In this document: piece by piece, positions 1 through 10,658 of the stretch
Position numbering within the stretch: the first letter of the stretch is position 1
Layout: every line of letters begins with the position of its first letter
NCBI RefSeq assembly: GCF_017591435.1
Contig: NC_059300.1
Location: 19,366,436 to 19,430,435 of the forward strand
Length of the DNA stretch: 64,000 nucleotides
Direction of reading: 5' to 3'
Source of the DNA: Portunus trituberculatus
Lineage: Eukaryota; Arthropoda; Malacostraca; Decapoda; Portunidae
Translations under genes and position numbers: made by a program
Notes under the pieces: generated by a model
What the model was told of the DNA's origin: nothing
The model's input: only the letters and a program-made list of their open reading frames with translations
Database searches by the model: none

Positions 1-206
1 TTTTCCTAGTTTCAGTCCAGTAATGTTGTGGCAGCGATCAAAAGATTCTGTAGTTGCACAGGACTCAAGTGGTATATGACGTCTATCAGGATCATAAATA
101 TATATTTCTGTAATTTTCCCATTTGATGGACATGAATCATTCCACCGAAGTTGAACTACAGTATCAGACAAGATGATGTGTGTCAAGTTTTGCACAAGTG
201 GTGGAA
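1..206 (-). CDS. FN3-like domain exon, continues beyond the window
   Basis: This is the most 3' exon seen of the minus-strand host gene. A pyrimidine-rich acceptor ending CACAG lies just upstream (207-219). The exon opens with two bases of a split codon (phase 1) and stays open for 68 codons to the window edge. The protein starts PPLVQNLTHI and has the FN3 strand-B tryptophan (QLRW) followed by a strand-C-like NGKITEIYIY. It carries three cysteines and N-glycosylation sequons (NLT, NDS, NIT), which suits an extracellular domain. It joins in frame with the exon at 996-1307, whose donor is also phase 1. Seen: splice signals, phase and motif. Inferred: a receptor or adhesion protein. The family within the FN3 group cannot be named from this. 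Confidence 0.72.
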
Positions 207-254
207 CTGTGGAAGAAAATTCAGATAGGATCATCCAAAAGTGCACAGATGTGA

Positions 255-337
<83 letters not shown>

Positions 338-995
338 CTGCATTACATGAGCTAATAGTTCTGAAAAGGAAGTCATTTGATTTGGTAAATTCCTCTGCAG
401 TGTGCCACATTTGCATTGATGGTATATCACAATCCTATCCTTTCTGCAATTTTCAATACTGTACACATCATTCATAGGAGCATTCACCCACTGCCACATG
501 AATGCTACAACCTCAATATGATACAATACACTCGTACCTCACATCTGGCTGGGATAGTGTGAGTGATCTTGTATCAATATAATTTTGGATATAGGAAAAA
601 TGTTTATAAACCACAAATGATAAGGAGAATGAATGTTATGATTTGAACATTTCAAATTTGTTCAAAAATACTTAACCATATTACAAGAGAAATGTAAGTA
701 GTTCTGTAGCCAACATCAGTCTTCCAAAGGAGAAAAAAGAATGTAAATGAGGAACTTAAACTATTGTATAATTTCATAAATTCTAACAAAGTAATATATG
801 ATTAATGTGTAACATGATTCTATAGTGCATTCAATTGAATTCCAAAGGCAAATATGATTAATATACAATAAGATTCAACACTGTCAAAAATTACACATGT
901 TATCAATAGAATTACACTACTGAACTCATTACATTTGTACAACTGCTTTATTTACTTAGGCTTACATTAAAATATGTGAGAGATACTGTACTCAC
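207..995 (-). other. Intron between two FN3 exons
   Basis: A short intron of about 0.8 kb. Its donor is GTGAGT just below 996 and its acceptor lies at 207-208. It contains the GA microsatellite at 260-334 and otherwise AT-rich sequence in which I see no gene. Confidence 0.65.
260..334. repeat. (GA)n microsatellite
   Basis: About 37 uninterrupted GA units. The reading frames through it (Glu-Arg or Ser-Leu repeats) are artefacts of the repeat. It lies about 55 bp upstream of the acceptor of the exon at 1-206. Confidence 0.97.
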
Positions 996-1307
996 CTTTT
1001 TCTTTTGTGTCAAAAGTTATATTAAACATGTGTCCAGTGCCAGCATCATTAACAACTTCAGCCCTTACTTGATACCGCACTCCAGCCAAATATTTACTAA
1101 AATTTACCCGTATTCTGCTTTTTTTTCCAATTTTTACAGTCCTTTGTAAAGTGGTGTGAGAATGAGTACATGGTACCTCAGCCTTGAGAATGAAGTAAAT
1201 TTTCACACTTGGCCCATTGTAGTTCTCACAACTACCGCTTATATCAACAAAGCATGCCAGTTTTACTTTTTCATGACATTCCAACCTTGTAATGTTCACA
1301 TCTGGAA
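996..1307 (-). CDS. Complete FN3-like domain exon (phase 1-1)
   Basis: A 312-bp exon on the minus strand. It has an acceptor TTTCTTTCAACAG above 1307 and a donor G|GTGAGT below 996. It is phase 1 at both ends, the usual arrangement for a shuffled extracellular module. The 104 residues start near VPDVNITRLEC. They have paired cysteines and a strand-F/G signature YQVRAEVVNDAGTG typical of FN3 domains, plus two NIT sequons. The first strand's usual tryptophan is not obvious, so the domain is divergent. It joins in frame to the exons at 28430-28619 and 1-206. An ORF read straight through the donor to 967 is not real coding sequence beyond 996. Confidence 0.78.
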
Positions 1308-1902
1308 CTGTTGAAAGAAAACTCTATCAGATTATAAGAGCAAGAGTTAATTATATGAAATTATGCACATGAATTTTATGACAATATCATGAAATTAAAG
1401 TAAAAATACACTGTAATCTTTATCATATATTAATGTATGATCTTAAATTAAGAATACTGTGTCACATAGAAAATAGGGAGATTTCTAATATAGTATGTGA
1501 TGAAACTAATACATTATGTCCTTAGAAATAAACATTCCAAATCTTTAAACAAGAAAAGTAGTAATAATATTTTGGTGACAATGTGGAAAGTCTTTTGTAT
1601 GTACAAAAGTTATTTCATACTGTGTTAAGTGAAAGAACACAAAATAAAGTAGCCTTATTTTATGGAGAATGCTTATAAAATATCAATTACATGAGATGCA
1701 TACATACTTATATAATGGCTCCCCAAAAAGTAGGGTAGCCAAGACAATGCAAACAATATCACTTTATAGGTATTATGGTCTGAAACAAGGGTCCATCACA
1801 GCAAGTACTCTCCCCTATCACATCCAAATGCCTCAGACTTGTGTGAGACCATGCATCATACTAGCGCTACCTTCAGAGGCTGTAAAGCTGAGTCATTCCT
1901 CA

Positions 1903-1904
<2 letters not shown>
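1308..1904. other. Intron sequence, nothing recognised
   Basis: AT-rich intron upstream of the complete FN3 exon. I see no gene, tRNA or recognisable repeat up to the CA tract at 1905. Confidence 0.5.

Positions 1905-1951
<47 letters not shown>
1905..1951. repeat. (CA)n tract at the 5' edge of LINE A1
   Basis: An uninterrupted CA tract that abuts the 5' truncation point of A1 directly. A second tract of the same orientation follows A1's 3' end, so the element sits inside what was probably one AC microsatellite. Confidence 0.95.
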
Positions 1952-1953
<2 letters not shown>

Positions 1954-2445
1954 TTGGACCTAGTTTTTACAAGGGGTATACAAATTAATGACAATATAAG
2001 ATATAAGTGCCCATTGGGAAAGAGTGACCATGCAGATAGAGACGATTCATACAAAGGAGACCGATTAAATTACAGAAAGGCTGATATTGAGAATCTCAAG
2101 AACTATTTTAAAACGTAGACTGGGAGGAGATGGAAAACTCAGAGACAACAAGACAAATATAACTTATTTTTGGAAATATACAAAACAGGAGTCAGGAATA
2201 TGTCCCAAAATATAGACCAAAAGAAGAAGGAAAGAAAGATTGGTTTAATGCAAGGTGTGCTAGGCCAAAGGAGAAAAGAGATGGAGCATGGAAAAGGTGG
2301 AGGAGAAATAGGAATCCAACAAACAAGGAAAACTTCAAGGCAGCGAGAAATGAATATGTTAAGGTGAGGAAGGAAGAGGAAAAAACTTGAAAAGATATTG
2401 TCGAAAAGTGTAAGGAGCAACCAAAATTGTTCTATAGATTCATAA

Positions 2446-3552
2446 ATGGAAAAATTAGGCAAAGAAACAATAGAAAGGTTAAAAGGAGAGAACGGGATGG
2501 TGGAAGACCCAAAAAGTATGGCAGAACTATTAAATAAAAAATTCCAGGAGGTCTTTACTAAAGAATCCAAATTTGAGAGGCCACAGGGTAATGGAGAGAC
2601 AATCTATATGAAAGAGATTAAAGTAACCAAGCTTGAAATAAAAGAGTTAATGAAGGAACTGGATGAAGAGAAGGCAATGGGACCGGATGAAGTCTCAGGC
2701 AGAATACTGAAAGAATGTAGGGAAGAACTAGCAAGTCCTATATACATCATAAAATGCTCAATAGAAAATGGAACAGTGCCAGTAGAATGGAAAAGAGCTG
2801 AGGTGGTTCCCATATATAAGAGCGGAAGGAAGGAAGAACCTTTAAATTACAGACCGGTATCACTAACTAGTGTAATATGCAAGATGTGTGAAAGAATAAT
2901 AAAGAAACAATGGATCAAGTTCCTTGAAGACAACAAATTAATATCAAATAGCCAATTTGGTTTTAGAAAAGGACAGTCTTGTGTAACTAATTTATTGAGT
3001 TTCTATTCTAGAATAGTTGATAGAGTACAAGAGAGAGAGGAATGGGTTGACTGCATCTATTTGGATTTAAAAAAGGCGTTTGACAAAGTGCCACACGCAA
3101 GATTACTGTGGAAGTTAGAGGAGAAGGGTGGCTTAAAAGGAAGCACATTGAGATGGATAGAAAATTATTTGAGGGGGAGAGAAATAAGGACGGTAGTTAA
3201 AGATATGAAGTCCAAGTGGAGAGCAGTAGAAAGCGGAGTGCCACAGGGGTCAGTATTGGCACCAGTACTTTTCCTCATTTATATTAACGACATGCCAGAA
3301 GGAGTGAACAGCTACATAAATTTGTTTGCGGATGATACGAAACTGTGCAGAGTTATAAAGCAAAAGGAGGATTGTGAAATACTGCAAGAAGACCTAAATA
3401 AGATCTGGGAATGGAGTAAGAAGTGGGAAATGGAATTCAATGTGAACAAAAGCCATGTCATGGAAATGGGAAAGAGTGAAAGACGACCTGTGGGAATCTA
3501 TAAGATGGGAGATGGAGTAGAACTGGAGAAAGTCAAAAGGAAAAGGACTTAG
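2446..3552 (+). pseudogene. LINE A1 reverse transcriptase fragment
   Basis: A 368-codon open stretch with the RT core in order: the finger motif WKRAEVVPIYKSG, NYRPVSLTSV, NSQFGFRKG, the palm motif YLDLKKAFDKVPHARLLWKL, GVPQGSVLAPVLFLIYINDM, and the catalytic box LFADDTK (FADD at 3325-3336). It ends at a one-base frameshift in an A-rich run near 3535-3550. The catalytic aspartates are intact. It is not a host gene; expected role is target-primed reverse transcription. Confidence 0.88.
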
Positions 3553-3554
3553 GA

Positions 3555-4154
3555 GTGACGATGGAAGAAAACAATCAACCAGTAAGCCATATTGATAGAA
3601 TTTTTAGAGAAACATATAATTTGCTGAGGAATATTGGAGTAGCATTTCACTACATGGACAAAGAAATGATGAAGAAATTGATAAATACTATAATAAGACC
3701 CAGATTGGAATATGCAGGAGTAGTGTGGACCCCTCATAAAAAGAAACACATAAGGAAATTGGAGAGGCTACAAAAAATGGCTACAAGAATGGTCCCAGAA
3801 CTTGAAGGGATGACATATGAGGAGAGACTAAAGGCTATGGATCTACCAACCTTGGAACAAAGAAGGGAGAGAGGAGACCTGATACAAGTCTATAAATTGA
3901 TCAACGGAATGGACCAAGTGGATAATGAGAAACTGATCCTAAGAGAAGAATATGACACCCGAAGCACAAGATCGTATAGTAAAAAGCTGAGAAAGGGAAG
4001 ATGTCTGAGAGATATTAAAAAATATAGTTTCCCGCAGAGATGTATTGAGACGTGGAACAGTTTAGATGAAGAAGTAGTGTCTGCAACAAGTGTGCACACT
4101 TTTAAAGTAAGATTGGATAAGTGTAGATATGGAGACGGGGCCACACGAGCATAA
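3555..4154 (+). pseudogene. LINE A1 RT C-terminal domain
   Basis: A 199-codon continuation of the RT ORF in another frame. It contains RPRLEYAGVVWTPHKKKHIR, KMATRMVP, TYEERLKAMDLPTLEQRRER and the terminal KVRLDKCRYGDGATRA before the stop. This C-terminus is the diagnostic tail of the A/D/E/G/H/J group. The stop is followed within 40 bp by the 14-bp terminal unit and the AC tract. Confidence 0.85.
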
Positions 4155-4186
4155 AGCCTAGGCCCTGTAAAACTACAACTAGGTAA

Positions 4187-4188
<2 letters not shown>

Positions 4189-4256
<68 letters not shown>
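4189..4256. repeat. (AC)n tract at the 3' end of LINE A1
   Basis: About 34 AC units following CTAGGTAAATAC without interruption. It may be part of the element's tail, the pre-existing target, or both. Confidence 0.95.
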
Positions 4257-4258
<2 letters not shown>

Positions 4259-4812
4259 CTGTTCTTCATTTACTTCTCTGTCATGCACAATTACTTCTTT
4301 TCCCTTTACATTATCTATCCAACATCATGTGGCATACATTGCTTCATTTTCAACACCTTATCACTCTCCATTCTCCCAACATATTCATACCATCTCAGCA
4401 CTCATTGATCTGCTCATCATGACATAATATTGCAGAATAAAAATGCATAGGATGTGTGACTACCATACAGCAGTGACCTGCTTGAATTAATTTATTTGTT
4501 CCAGGATTTCATTCTTTGTAGCACTTGTTTGTTAAAGTATCTATTGAAACATGTATTTATGGGAGATTTATTCCTCCCTCACACAGCCAATACAGTAAAA
4601 CCTATTTAAGTTGGATCTGAATAAGCCAGATAAGTATAACACTTTCAGGATTTATTTATTCATCTTTTTGGTAAGACTTTCAGGACTTTTTGAAACAAGT
4701 CAGATGATTTCAGGATTTTTCTATTGATTTATTTTTTTTTATATTCTATCCTGAGTGCAGCAGTAGCATTTTTTTGTCCTTTGATTGAGTAATTTTAAGA
4801 CACCTGGCTTAT
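4257..4812. other. Intron sequence, nothing recognised
   Basis: AT-rich non-coding sequence with no gene or repeat that I recognise. Confidence 0.45.
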
Positions 4813-5152
4813 AGGAAAGCAATGGCATAGTGGATAAGGTGAGCGTGGAATCAGGCAGGCATCCACGTTTAGGTTCAAATCCCACCACATACCGCTTTGA
4901 AGCTATGTCATTTCTAGAGTGGTCTAAAGTTAGCTATATGTCACCATGATATCAAGGCTTTAGGTGGTTATAACAAAGATGTTCTTGGGTGGTGATATGG
5001 GTATCACTACAAATAAAAATGCCTGTGCCACTAATGGGTGGAAGCTGAACAGCACTTCCCACATATACTCTTCAAGCATGCCTACAGGTGCCAGAGGCCA
5101 TAACATTAAAAAAAAAATAATAAATAAAAAAAAAAAAAATGAATAAAATAAA
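4813..5152 (+). mobile_element. tRNA-derived SINE with A-rich tail
   Basis: An internal RNA polymerase III promoter can be read: box A TGGCATAGTGG at 4823-4833 and box B GGTTCAAATCC at 4872-4882, with tRNA-like spacing. About 220 bp of unrelated body follow, then an A-rich tail from about 5107 to 5152 (runs of A broken by T and G). The tRNA-like head is too divergent to be a working tRNA. The left boundary is approximate. I do not see a clear target duplication. Confidence 0.65.
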
Positions 5153-5368
5153 AAATACACTGGCTAAAATACAATTGAGAGCTCTTATATTGTCCAAATT
5201 GTCTGAGCTGCTTGAGACACAAAAATGGCATGTGTACCATTGCGCTGCCAGCACAAAGATCAGCGTTTACACTGATGACTTGGCAAGTGCGTGGCAGTGT
5301 CTGTCTCAACTTTCAATTGGTCTGTATCCCTTTGTAATTCTACCATGGCTTTTAAGGGCAAGGCTGTG

Positions 5369-5607
5369 TATTACTTACATATATTTTATGGAAATGGGGC
5401 TATGCTCTTAAGGTCCTGTCTCTCTCTCATATTATCCAATTTAGTTTTAAAGATAAGAGTCGCCTCAGCCAACACCACCTTTCTATCCAATCCATTCCAA
5501 CTACTGTATCTACCACTCTCTGTGGGAAGTTGTTACTTTTGAAATCCCTTCTTTAGTTGTCCCTCTTTTAACTTCTTACCATGCCCTCTTGTCTCCCTCA
5601 AATGCCA
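5369..5607 (-). mobile_element. LINE fragment J1, 3' end only
   Basis: A degraded 3' end of a relative of families A/D/E. On the minus strand it has NNFPQRVVDT and DLKSIAPFP-like residues, matching the KYSFPQRCVETWNSL and C-terminal region of A. It ends at a degenerate terminal unit (TATTACTTACAT at 5369). Its 5' truncation point lies directly against the tail of J2. Confidence 0.6.
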
Positions 5608-5815
5608 AGTATTTACCTACTTGTATTTACCCAGGTGTATATTACTGGGTTTGAGAGGGGCTCATAGTGACCTGTCTCTACATCTACATCCATCCAACAT
5701 TTCCTTAAATTTGTGCACACTTTCTGCTGCTCCAATCTCTTCACTCAATCTTTTCCAAATATTCACTGTCCTATGTGGAAAACTAAACTTTTCTTGAACA
5801 CTGACTTTGTTGCTA
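5608..5815 (-). mobile_element. LINE fragment J2, 3' end only
   Basis: Another 3' end of the same group. Two degenerate 14-bp units (TATTTACCTACTTG and TATTTACCCAGGTG) are followed by a C-terminal coding relic resembling the FPHR/W/KFKEMLDGCR pattern of family E. The fragment is upstream of J1 on the minus strand and ends exactly where J1 starts, so J1 probably inserted into J2's tail. Confidence 0.6.
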
Positions 5816-6086
5816 CATATATGTACTAATTACCCATATGTAATTACATATGCCTATATGCCGTTATTTCCCCACTCAGCACCTCTATATAGAGATCGTG
5901 CCTATAAAAGCACCATGTCACCCCCTCGCACATGCGTGCCGGGAACCATCAGCCCAGCTGGCCAACCATAATACAGATCCTTTCTGTGCTCGGCACGGTG
6001 TTCACCTGCACCTCTTCTCGCTTCTTCGTGCCTTTTTTGGTGCCCGCTTCCTTGCTGCTTCCTTTTCTACTTCTCCCTGAGTTACC

Positions 6087-6413
6087 ATGGCCACTCAGAA
6101 TTGTGTTGGATGCAAGAGGTGGTTGCTAGGCGAGGCTTTAGAGCTGCATTCCCGCTGTGTGTCTTGTCACCCCGCCGTGTGTTCAACTGAAGACCGGTGT
6201 AGTGAGTGTTCCCACCTCTCCCTTCTCCAGTTCCAAGGGTTTGTGAAGGATGGTGAGAAGCGTTCTGCTAAGGAGAAGAAGCAGGCCAAGTCGTTTGGTG
6301 GTTCCACTGAGAAGCATTCTCACCGGCAGGAGCTGACTTCTGAGGCCCCTTGGGCCAGCAGGTTTATAGCTGTAGAGTCTGATCTGGCTGCTATGAAGGC
6401 TTCTATTACCTAG
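6087..6413 (+). pseudogene. DIRS-like gag N-terminus with Cys-rich motif
   Basis: Starts MATQNCVGCKRWLLGEAL. Regularly spaced cysteines and a histidine follow (CVGC, HSRCVSCHPAVC, DRCSECSH), which look like a zinc-binding knuckle. A stop ends the frame, and the same protein seems to continue in other frames downstream. The role is probably a structural nucleic-acid-binding protein of the element. Confidence 0.6.
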
Positions 6414-7163
6414 TTGTCAGCGGTCTTGTTGTCCCTTGCCTCCAGTTCTGTGTTTTCAGGGTTTGCAGACGGTGAAGCGAGTGTGCATCTGCCCCCTCAG
6501 GTTGGTGCTGGGTGTAAGAGAGCCCCGGTCTCCCCACCGGCTCAGGCTCTTCGGTAGTGGCTGCTGGTAGTAGTGAGGCGAGTCTCAGTGTGTCCCCTCT
6601 CCCTGGTTTGGCTCCGGGAGTGAGTGGGGGGCAGGCTCCCTCTGTTCCAAGCCCTGCCTCGGAGTTGGCAGTCGGAGGAGAGACTTTGCGTGCGGTCCTG
6701 TGCTCTACCCTGCTGCCAGTAGCGAGTGGTGTGTCTTCTCCCGCTGTTCCTGGCCCTTCCACGGAGTTTTCGGGGCTCGGTGGAGGTAGCGTGTGTGCGG
6801 CCCTTCTCCATAGTCTGGCTCTGGGAGTGAGGGGGGGCTCAGTTCCCCGCTGTTTCAGGCTCTTCCGCAACTTTTCTGGTTTCAGGGGTGTGAGCTTTAG
6901 TGCACCCCACTCCTATGTGTGGCCCCAGAAGCCAGTGTGGTGTAGACTTCCACTGTCTCAAGTGCTTCCAGGGAGTTTTCAGGTCTCGGTGGAATGAGCT
7001 TGTGTGCAATCCCACTCCCCGGTGTGGCTTCGGGATCAAGTGGTTTACAGGTTCCCACTGATCCTGTTTCTTCTGTGGCCGGTCCTGGGATCACTGGATT
7101 GAGTCTACGCCCAGCTCCTTTCTCTGGTAAGGCCTCGGGGTTTGTGGGGAGCCAGCTCCCACC

Positions 7164-7730
7164 GTGCCAATCTCCTTCTTGAACCTTGTTGGTGGCAGAG
7201 AAACAGGACTTCATGCAGCACCACTCCCTGGTGGGTTGCTGGGTGATGGTAATTTTGCAGGTTCAGCAGGCATGTCTTCCATGGGCCTGCCTCTTGTTGA
7301 TTTGCTGCATGGGTCAATGTTCTCGCAGGTCCCGCCCCAGCCAGTTGATGTGGGCGAGGACCCGGGTGGCACAGTAGTTAGTCAGGCTGCTGCCACGGGC
7401 TGGCCTTCATTTTCTGAAGAGGTGGATGAGGTTTTTGATGATGTTCCCTCGCAGGAGGCTGGGACTTCAGTTGAGGAAGGTGCGGCCTCCTTTCATGAGC
7501 TTATTACCTCAATGAGAGAGTCCTTGGGTCTCCCCATGCTTTCTTCTCTTGCTTCCACTCTTCAGACTGGAGTTGAGCGCACCTCAGGGACTTCATGGCC
7601 TGTCCCCACTCCCTTGGTGCTGCCTCATTCTCCCTTGGCTCTAGAGGTTCGCAGGGAACAACTGGGTTGTTCCCTGGGGATCCCTAATCCGGCTTCAGCC
7701 AAGTTCGCCTTGCCCAGGAGCTGGGCTTAA
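7164..7730 (+). pseudogene. DIRS-like gag middle region
   Basis: A 188-codon open stretch of low-complexity Ser/Pro/Gly-rich protein. It becomes acidic (PSFSEEVDEVFDDVPSQEAG) before a helical segment (FHELITSMRESLGLPMLSS). It fits the variable middle of a DIRS gag. The frame is broken at 7730 and picked up again near 7801. Confidence 0.5.
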
Positions 7731-7800
7731 AGGGCAGAGGTGGTACACTCCAGAAGGAGATTCCTGTGGGGCTCCTCCTCTCAATGATGAGCTGCTTCAT

Positions 7801-8370
7801 TTGGTGGAGAGTAAAGATCTGGCTGTGAGTCTTCCCTGGCATATGGCTACTCAATTAGAGAGTATTTTGAGTAGTCTGGTTGATATCACTTCCTGGACAC
7901 TTGTTGGCCTTTTCAGTACTGCCTCCCAGGGAGGCTTGGACTGCCTGGGAGCTCTTGCCAGGGCAAATTTAGATATTATGCAGTCCTGTGAAATGCTCCG
8001 TTTGAGCATCATGATGTTATGTAGGCGGGCTGTAGTCAAAAACCTCCCTAATACCTATGGTGACTGGGAGAGATGGCAATTGATGTCTTACCCTGTTGGC
8101 TCCCACCTTTTTGATGGTCAGACTCTGGCAGCTGTGGAGCAGAGGGAGCTTGAGTCCTCGCAATGGTCCCTTGTATCCCAGATTGCTCATGGCCTGGCTT
8201 CCACAGCTCGTGCCGTCAGGACTAAGGCTGGTCATGCTGTTGGTTCCCGACACCTTGCGCCGGTTGCGCCCCCTTCTGTTCCGCCCCCTCCTGCTCTTAA
8301 GGCAAGTGGTTCCTTTTGCTCTCGAGGATTCTTCTGTGGCCATTCTAGGGGCCATTGGGGATCTCGCTAG
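7801..8370 (+). pseudogene. DIRS-like gag C-terminal region
   Basis: A 189-codon open stretch. It has a helical block (LPWHMATQLESILSSLVD, ANLDIMQSCEMLRLSIMM) and a segment ending in Pro-rich and Ser/Gly/His-rich sequence. No enzymatic motif is seen. It is followed in another frame (8456-8626) by the beginning of the RT. Confidence 0.55.
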
Positions 8371-8455
8371 GGACGCTGTGGAGGTGCCGCTGCAAGCTGG
8401 GGCTTCTCTGCAGTGGCACTGGCAAGAGTGGGAGAACATTGGGGCCTGAGAGTGG

Positions 8456-8636
8456 GTGGTCAAGATCCTTCGGTATAGTTACATTCTCCCCTTCCTCAGG
8501 GATCCTCCCCTCTCAAGCGCACCTGTGGAGTTTCCAGTGTACAGGGAGGGCTTGGACTGTCATTTGGCTCTGGAGGCCATGGTTTCTGAGATGCCAGTAA
8601 AGGGAGCTATAGAACCGGTGGTGATTTGCCATGATG
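8456..8636 (+). pseudogene. DIRS-like RT N-terminus, truncated
   Basis: Encodes ILPFLRDPPLSSAPVEF and ALEAMVSEMPVKGAIEPV, the conserved start of DIRS/gypsy-type RTs. It is cut off before the catalytic palm by the 3' end of LINE H. The frame then reads 13 codons into H's terminal repeat, giving an accidental fusion end. Confidence 0.6.
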
Positions 8637-9007
8637 TATTTACCTATTTACCTATTTATGTATTACAGGGCCTGAGCTAAGCTCTCTGTGTCCTGTCTCC
8701 TTGTCTACTCCTGTCATATCTCTCTTTCATCTGATTGACACACACCGCATCAACGAAATCACTGCTCAGTTTATTCCACTTATCAATACTACGATGCGGG
8801 AAACTACTTTCTCACGTCATTCAGACAGATGTCTTTTATTAGTTTTTTTTCCATGTCCTCGGAGATCATTACTTGTGGTCACCTTTATCAATTCTCTGTC
8901 CAATATGTCAATCTTGTTCACCAATTTATACATAGTTATCATGTCTCCCATTGTTCTTCTCTCTTCTAATGTGGTCAGTCCCAGTTCCTGCAGTCTTTCC
9001 TCATAGT

Positions 9008-10144
9008 CTAACTCCTGAGTCCTGGTACCATCCTTGTTGCCAGCCTCTGTACCCTTTCCACCTTCTTCACATTTTTCTTCATGTGTGGTGACCAGACACA
9101 AGCTGCATATTCTAACTGGGGTCTTATTAAGGTACATAATATCTTCTTCATCATTCCTTCATCTAGGTAGTGGAATGCAAGACCAATATTTTGAAGCATG
9201 TTATATGTTTTCCAAAATATCTTGTTAATGTGTTTCTCCGGTGACAAAGTGTTTTGCACGGTTACTCCTAAGTCTTTCTCCTCATTGGTCTCTTCAATTT
9301 TCTCATCACCCAGCCTGTAATCCCTGTTTGGTCTGTATCTACTTCTTCCCATTTTCATAACATGGCTCTTGTTTATATTAAATTCCATCTGCCACTCTTT
9401 ACTCCACTCATATATTTTATCAAGATCTTCCTGTAACTTGTTACAATCTTCCACATTCTTTACTCTCCTCATAATTTTAGTATCGTCCGCAAACATATTC
9501 ATGTAACTGTCAATTCCTACTGGCATATCATTAACATAAATAAAAAACATGATGGGACCAAGCACTGACCCTTGTGGAACTCCACTGGTTACCTTCTTCC
9601 ACTCGGACTTCTTTCCTTTCACCACTGTTCTCATTTCTCTTCCCACTAAGTAATTTTCCATCCATTTTGCTAGTTTATCACTTACTCCTCCAATCTTCTT
9701 TAGTTTCCACATCAGTCTATTGTGTGGCACTTTATCAAAGGCCTTTCTCAAGTCCAGGTAAATAGCATCCACCCATCCCTCTCTATGTTGTAGTATGTCA
9801 GTCACTCTTGAATAAAAACATAATAAATTGGATATGCACGATCTTCCTTTTCTGAAACCAAACTGCCTTTCACTCAGAATGTTTTCACTTTCTAGATACT
9901 CACTCCACTTTGCTTTAATTACTTCTTCACATACCTTGCACAATATACTAGTCAACGATACTGGTCTGTAATTTAACGGTTTCATTCTACTTCCATTCTT
10001 ATATATAGGCACAATGTCAGCTCTTTTCCACTCTTTCGGGACTATTCCTGTTTGTATGGAGGTTTCCACAATATCAAATATGGGATTCAACAATTGATCC
10101 TTACATTCTTTCAGCAACCTCCCAGATATGCCATCAGGCCCCAT
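9008..10144 (-). pseudogene. LINE H reverse transcriptase
   Basis: 378 open codons with a full RT palm: WKRADIVPIYKNG, NYRPVSLTSIL, RQFGFRKGRSC, YLDLRKAFDKVPHNRLMWKL, GVPQGSVLGPIMFFIYVNDM and the catalytic FADDTK (FADD at 9482-9493). It ends LATRMVPGLRS at a frameshift. The C-terminus continues in another frame in 8817-9030 (DYEERLQELGLTTLEERR). Upstream RT sequence (10164-10571) is in yet another frame. The catalytic aspartates are intact, but the element as a whole is dead. Confidence 0.85.
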
Positions 10145-10163
10145 TCATTTATTAATATCCAAG

Positions 10164-10571
10164 TTACTTATAATTTTCCTTATATCCTCCTGTAAAATGC
10201 TCCTCCTTTGTAAACACTTTGCAAAAGTTGTCGTTCAATATTTCAGCTATATATCTAGCATCTTCATATACTTCTTCCCCATCTTTTACTTTTTCTATTG
10301 CCTCCCTTTTATTTAGTTTTCCATTTATGAATTTGTAAAACATTTTAGGGTCACTATCACAGTTTTCCACCACTCTCTGTTCATATTCCTTTTGTGCTGT
10401 TCTCCTTACTTCAACATATCTATTCCTTGCTGTTTTGTAGACTTCTCTTGATAATACATCACTGTTTTTCTTAAGTTTCTTCCATGCCTTTTCTTTGTTC
10501 TTTTTTGCTTCTTCACAATTTCTATTAAACCACTGTTTATTATTTAAAGTCCTCTTTCTGTGATATGGCAC
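10164..10571 (-). pseudogene. LINE H linker before the RT
   Basis: 135 codons corresponding to the endonuclease-RT linker: WFNRNCEEAKKNKEKAWKKL, RNRYVEVRR and KMFYKFINGKLNKREAIEKV. The equivalent region is found in A, D, E and G copies. Confidence 0.75.
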
Positions 10572-10641
10572 AAACTTTTCACAGCAGAGTTATATAAATC
10601 CATAAATTTATTGTATTTCAATTGCATATCCCTTCCTGGTA

Positions 10642-10658
10642 TTTTTTTTTTTTTTTTT
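10642..10658 (-). repeat. Poly(A) tail of LINE C (poly-T on plus)
   Basis: An uninterrupted run of 17 T on the plus strand at the 3' end of LINE C and directly against the truncated 5' end of LINE H. Confidence 0.8.

Larger units (their letters stand above)
1952..4188 (+). mobile_element. LINE A1, 5'-truncated non-LTR retrotransposon
   Basis: A 5'-truncated copy that starts inside the endonuclease C-terminus (LDLVFTRGIQ, then KCPLGKSDHA). It continues through a nearly whole reverse transcriptase (RT) and C-terminal domain to the shared 3' terminus CAACTAGGTAAATAC. Frames change at about 2120, 2400 and 3540, so it cannot make one protein. It is the only A copy on the plus strand. AC tracts on both sides read AC on the element's sense strand, as for the minus-strand relatives. 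The clade is in the Jockey/CR1 range; I cannot place it more closely. Confidence 0.9.
5830..8636 (+). mobile_element. DIRS-like retrotransposon, 5' half
   Basis: A GC-richer block than its AT-rich surroundings, on the plus strand. A non-coding leader (about 5830-6086) precedes a gag-like ORF broken by frameshifts, then the N-terminal edge of a DIRS-type RT (LPFLRDPPLSS, YREG, ALEAMVSEMPVKGAIEPV). The sequence stops at 8636 where the 3' end of LINE H begins. The RT core, RNase H and tyrosine recombinase are absent. The assignment rests on remembered resemblance to decapod DIRS gag proteins and on the RT motif. Confidence 0.65.
8637..10641 (-). mobile_element. LINE H, 5'-truncated
   Basis: Relative of family A on the minus strand. 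The 3' terminus has overlapping TATTTACC units at 8637-8660 but, unlike the others, no AC tract beyond it. It covers the RT linker, RT and C-terminal domain and lacks the endonuclease. Its 5' end abuts the poly(A) tail of LINE C. The RT is the best-preserved one in the window apart from that of E2. Confidence 0.85.

Noticed and set aside
173..526. Open frames rich in Glu-Arg or Ser-Leu repeats over the GA tract
   Set aside because: They come from the dinucleotide repeat itself. The real coding sequence here is the FN3 exon ending at 206 in a different frame.
967..995. Coding extension of the FN3 ORF beyond the donor at 996
   Set aside because: A good donor (G|GTGAGT) lies there and the domain is complete; the extra residues are intron.
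6406..7317. Long minus-strand ORFs in the DIRS-like block
   Set aside because: They are shadows of the GC-rich plus-strand gag region; they lack motifs and the plus strand has the Cys motif and RT start.
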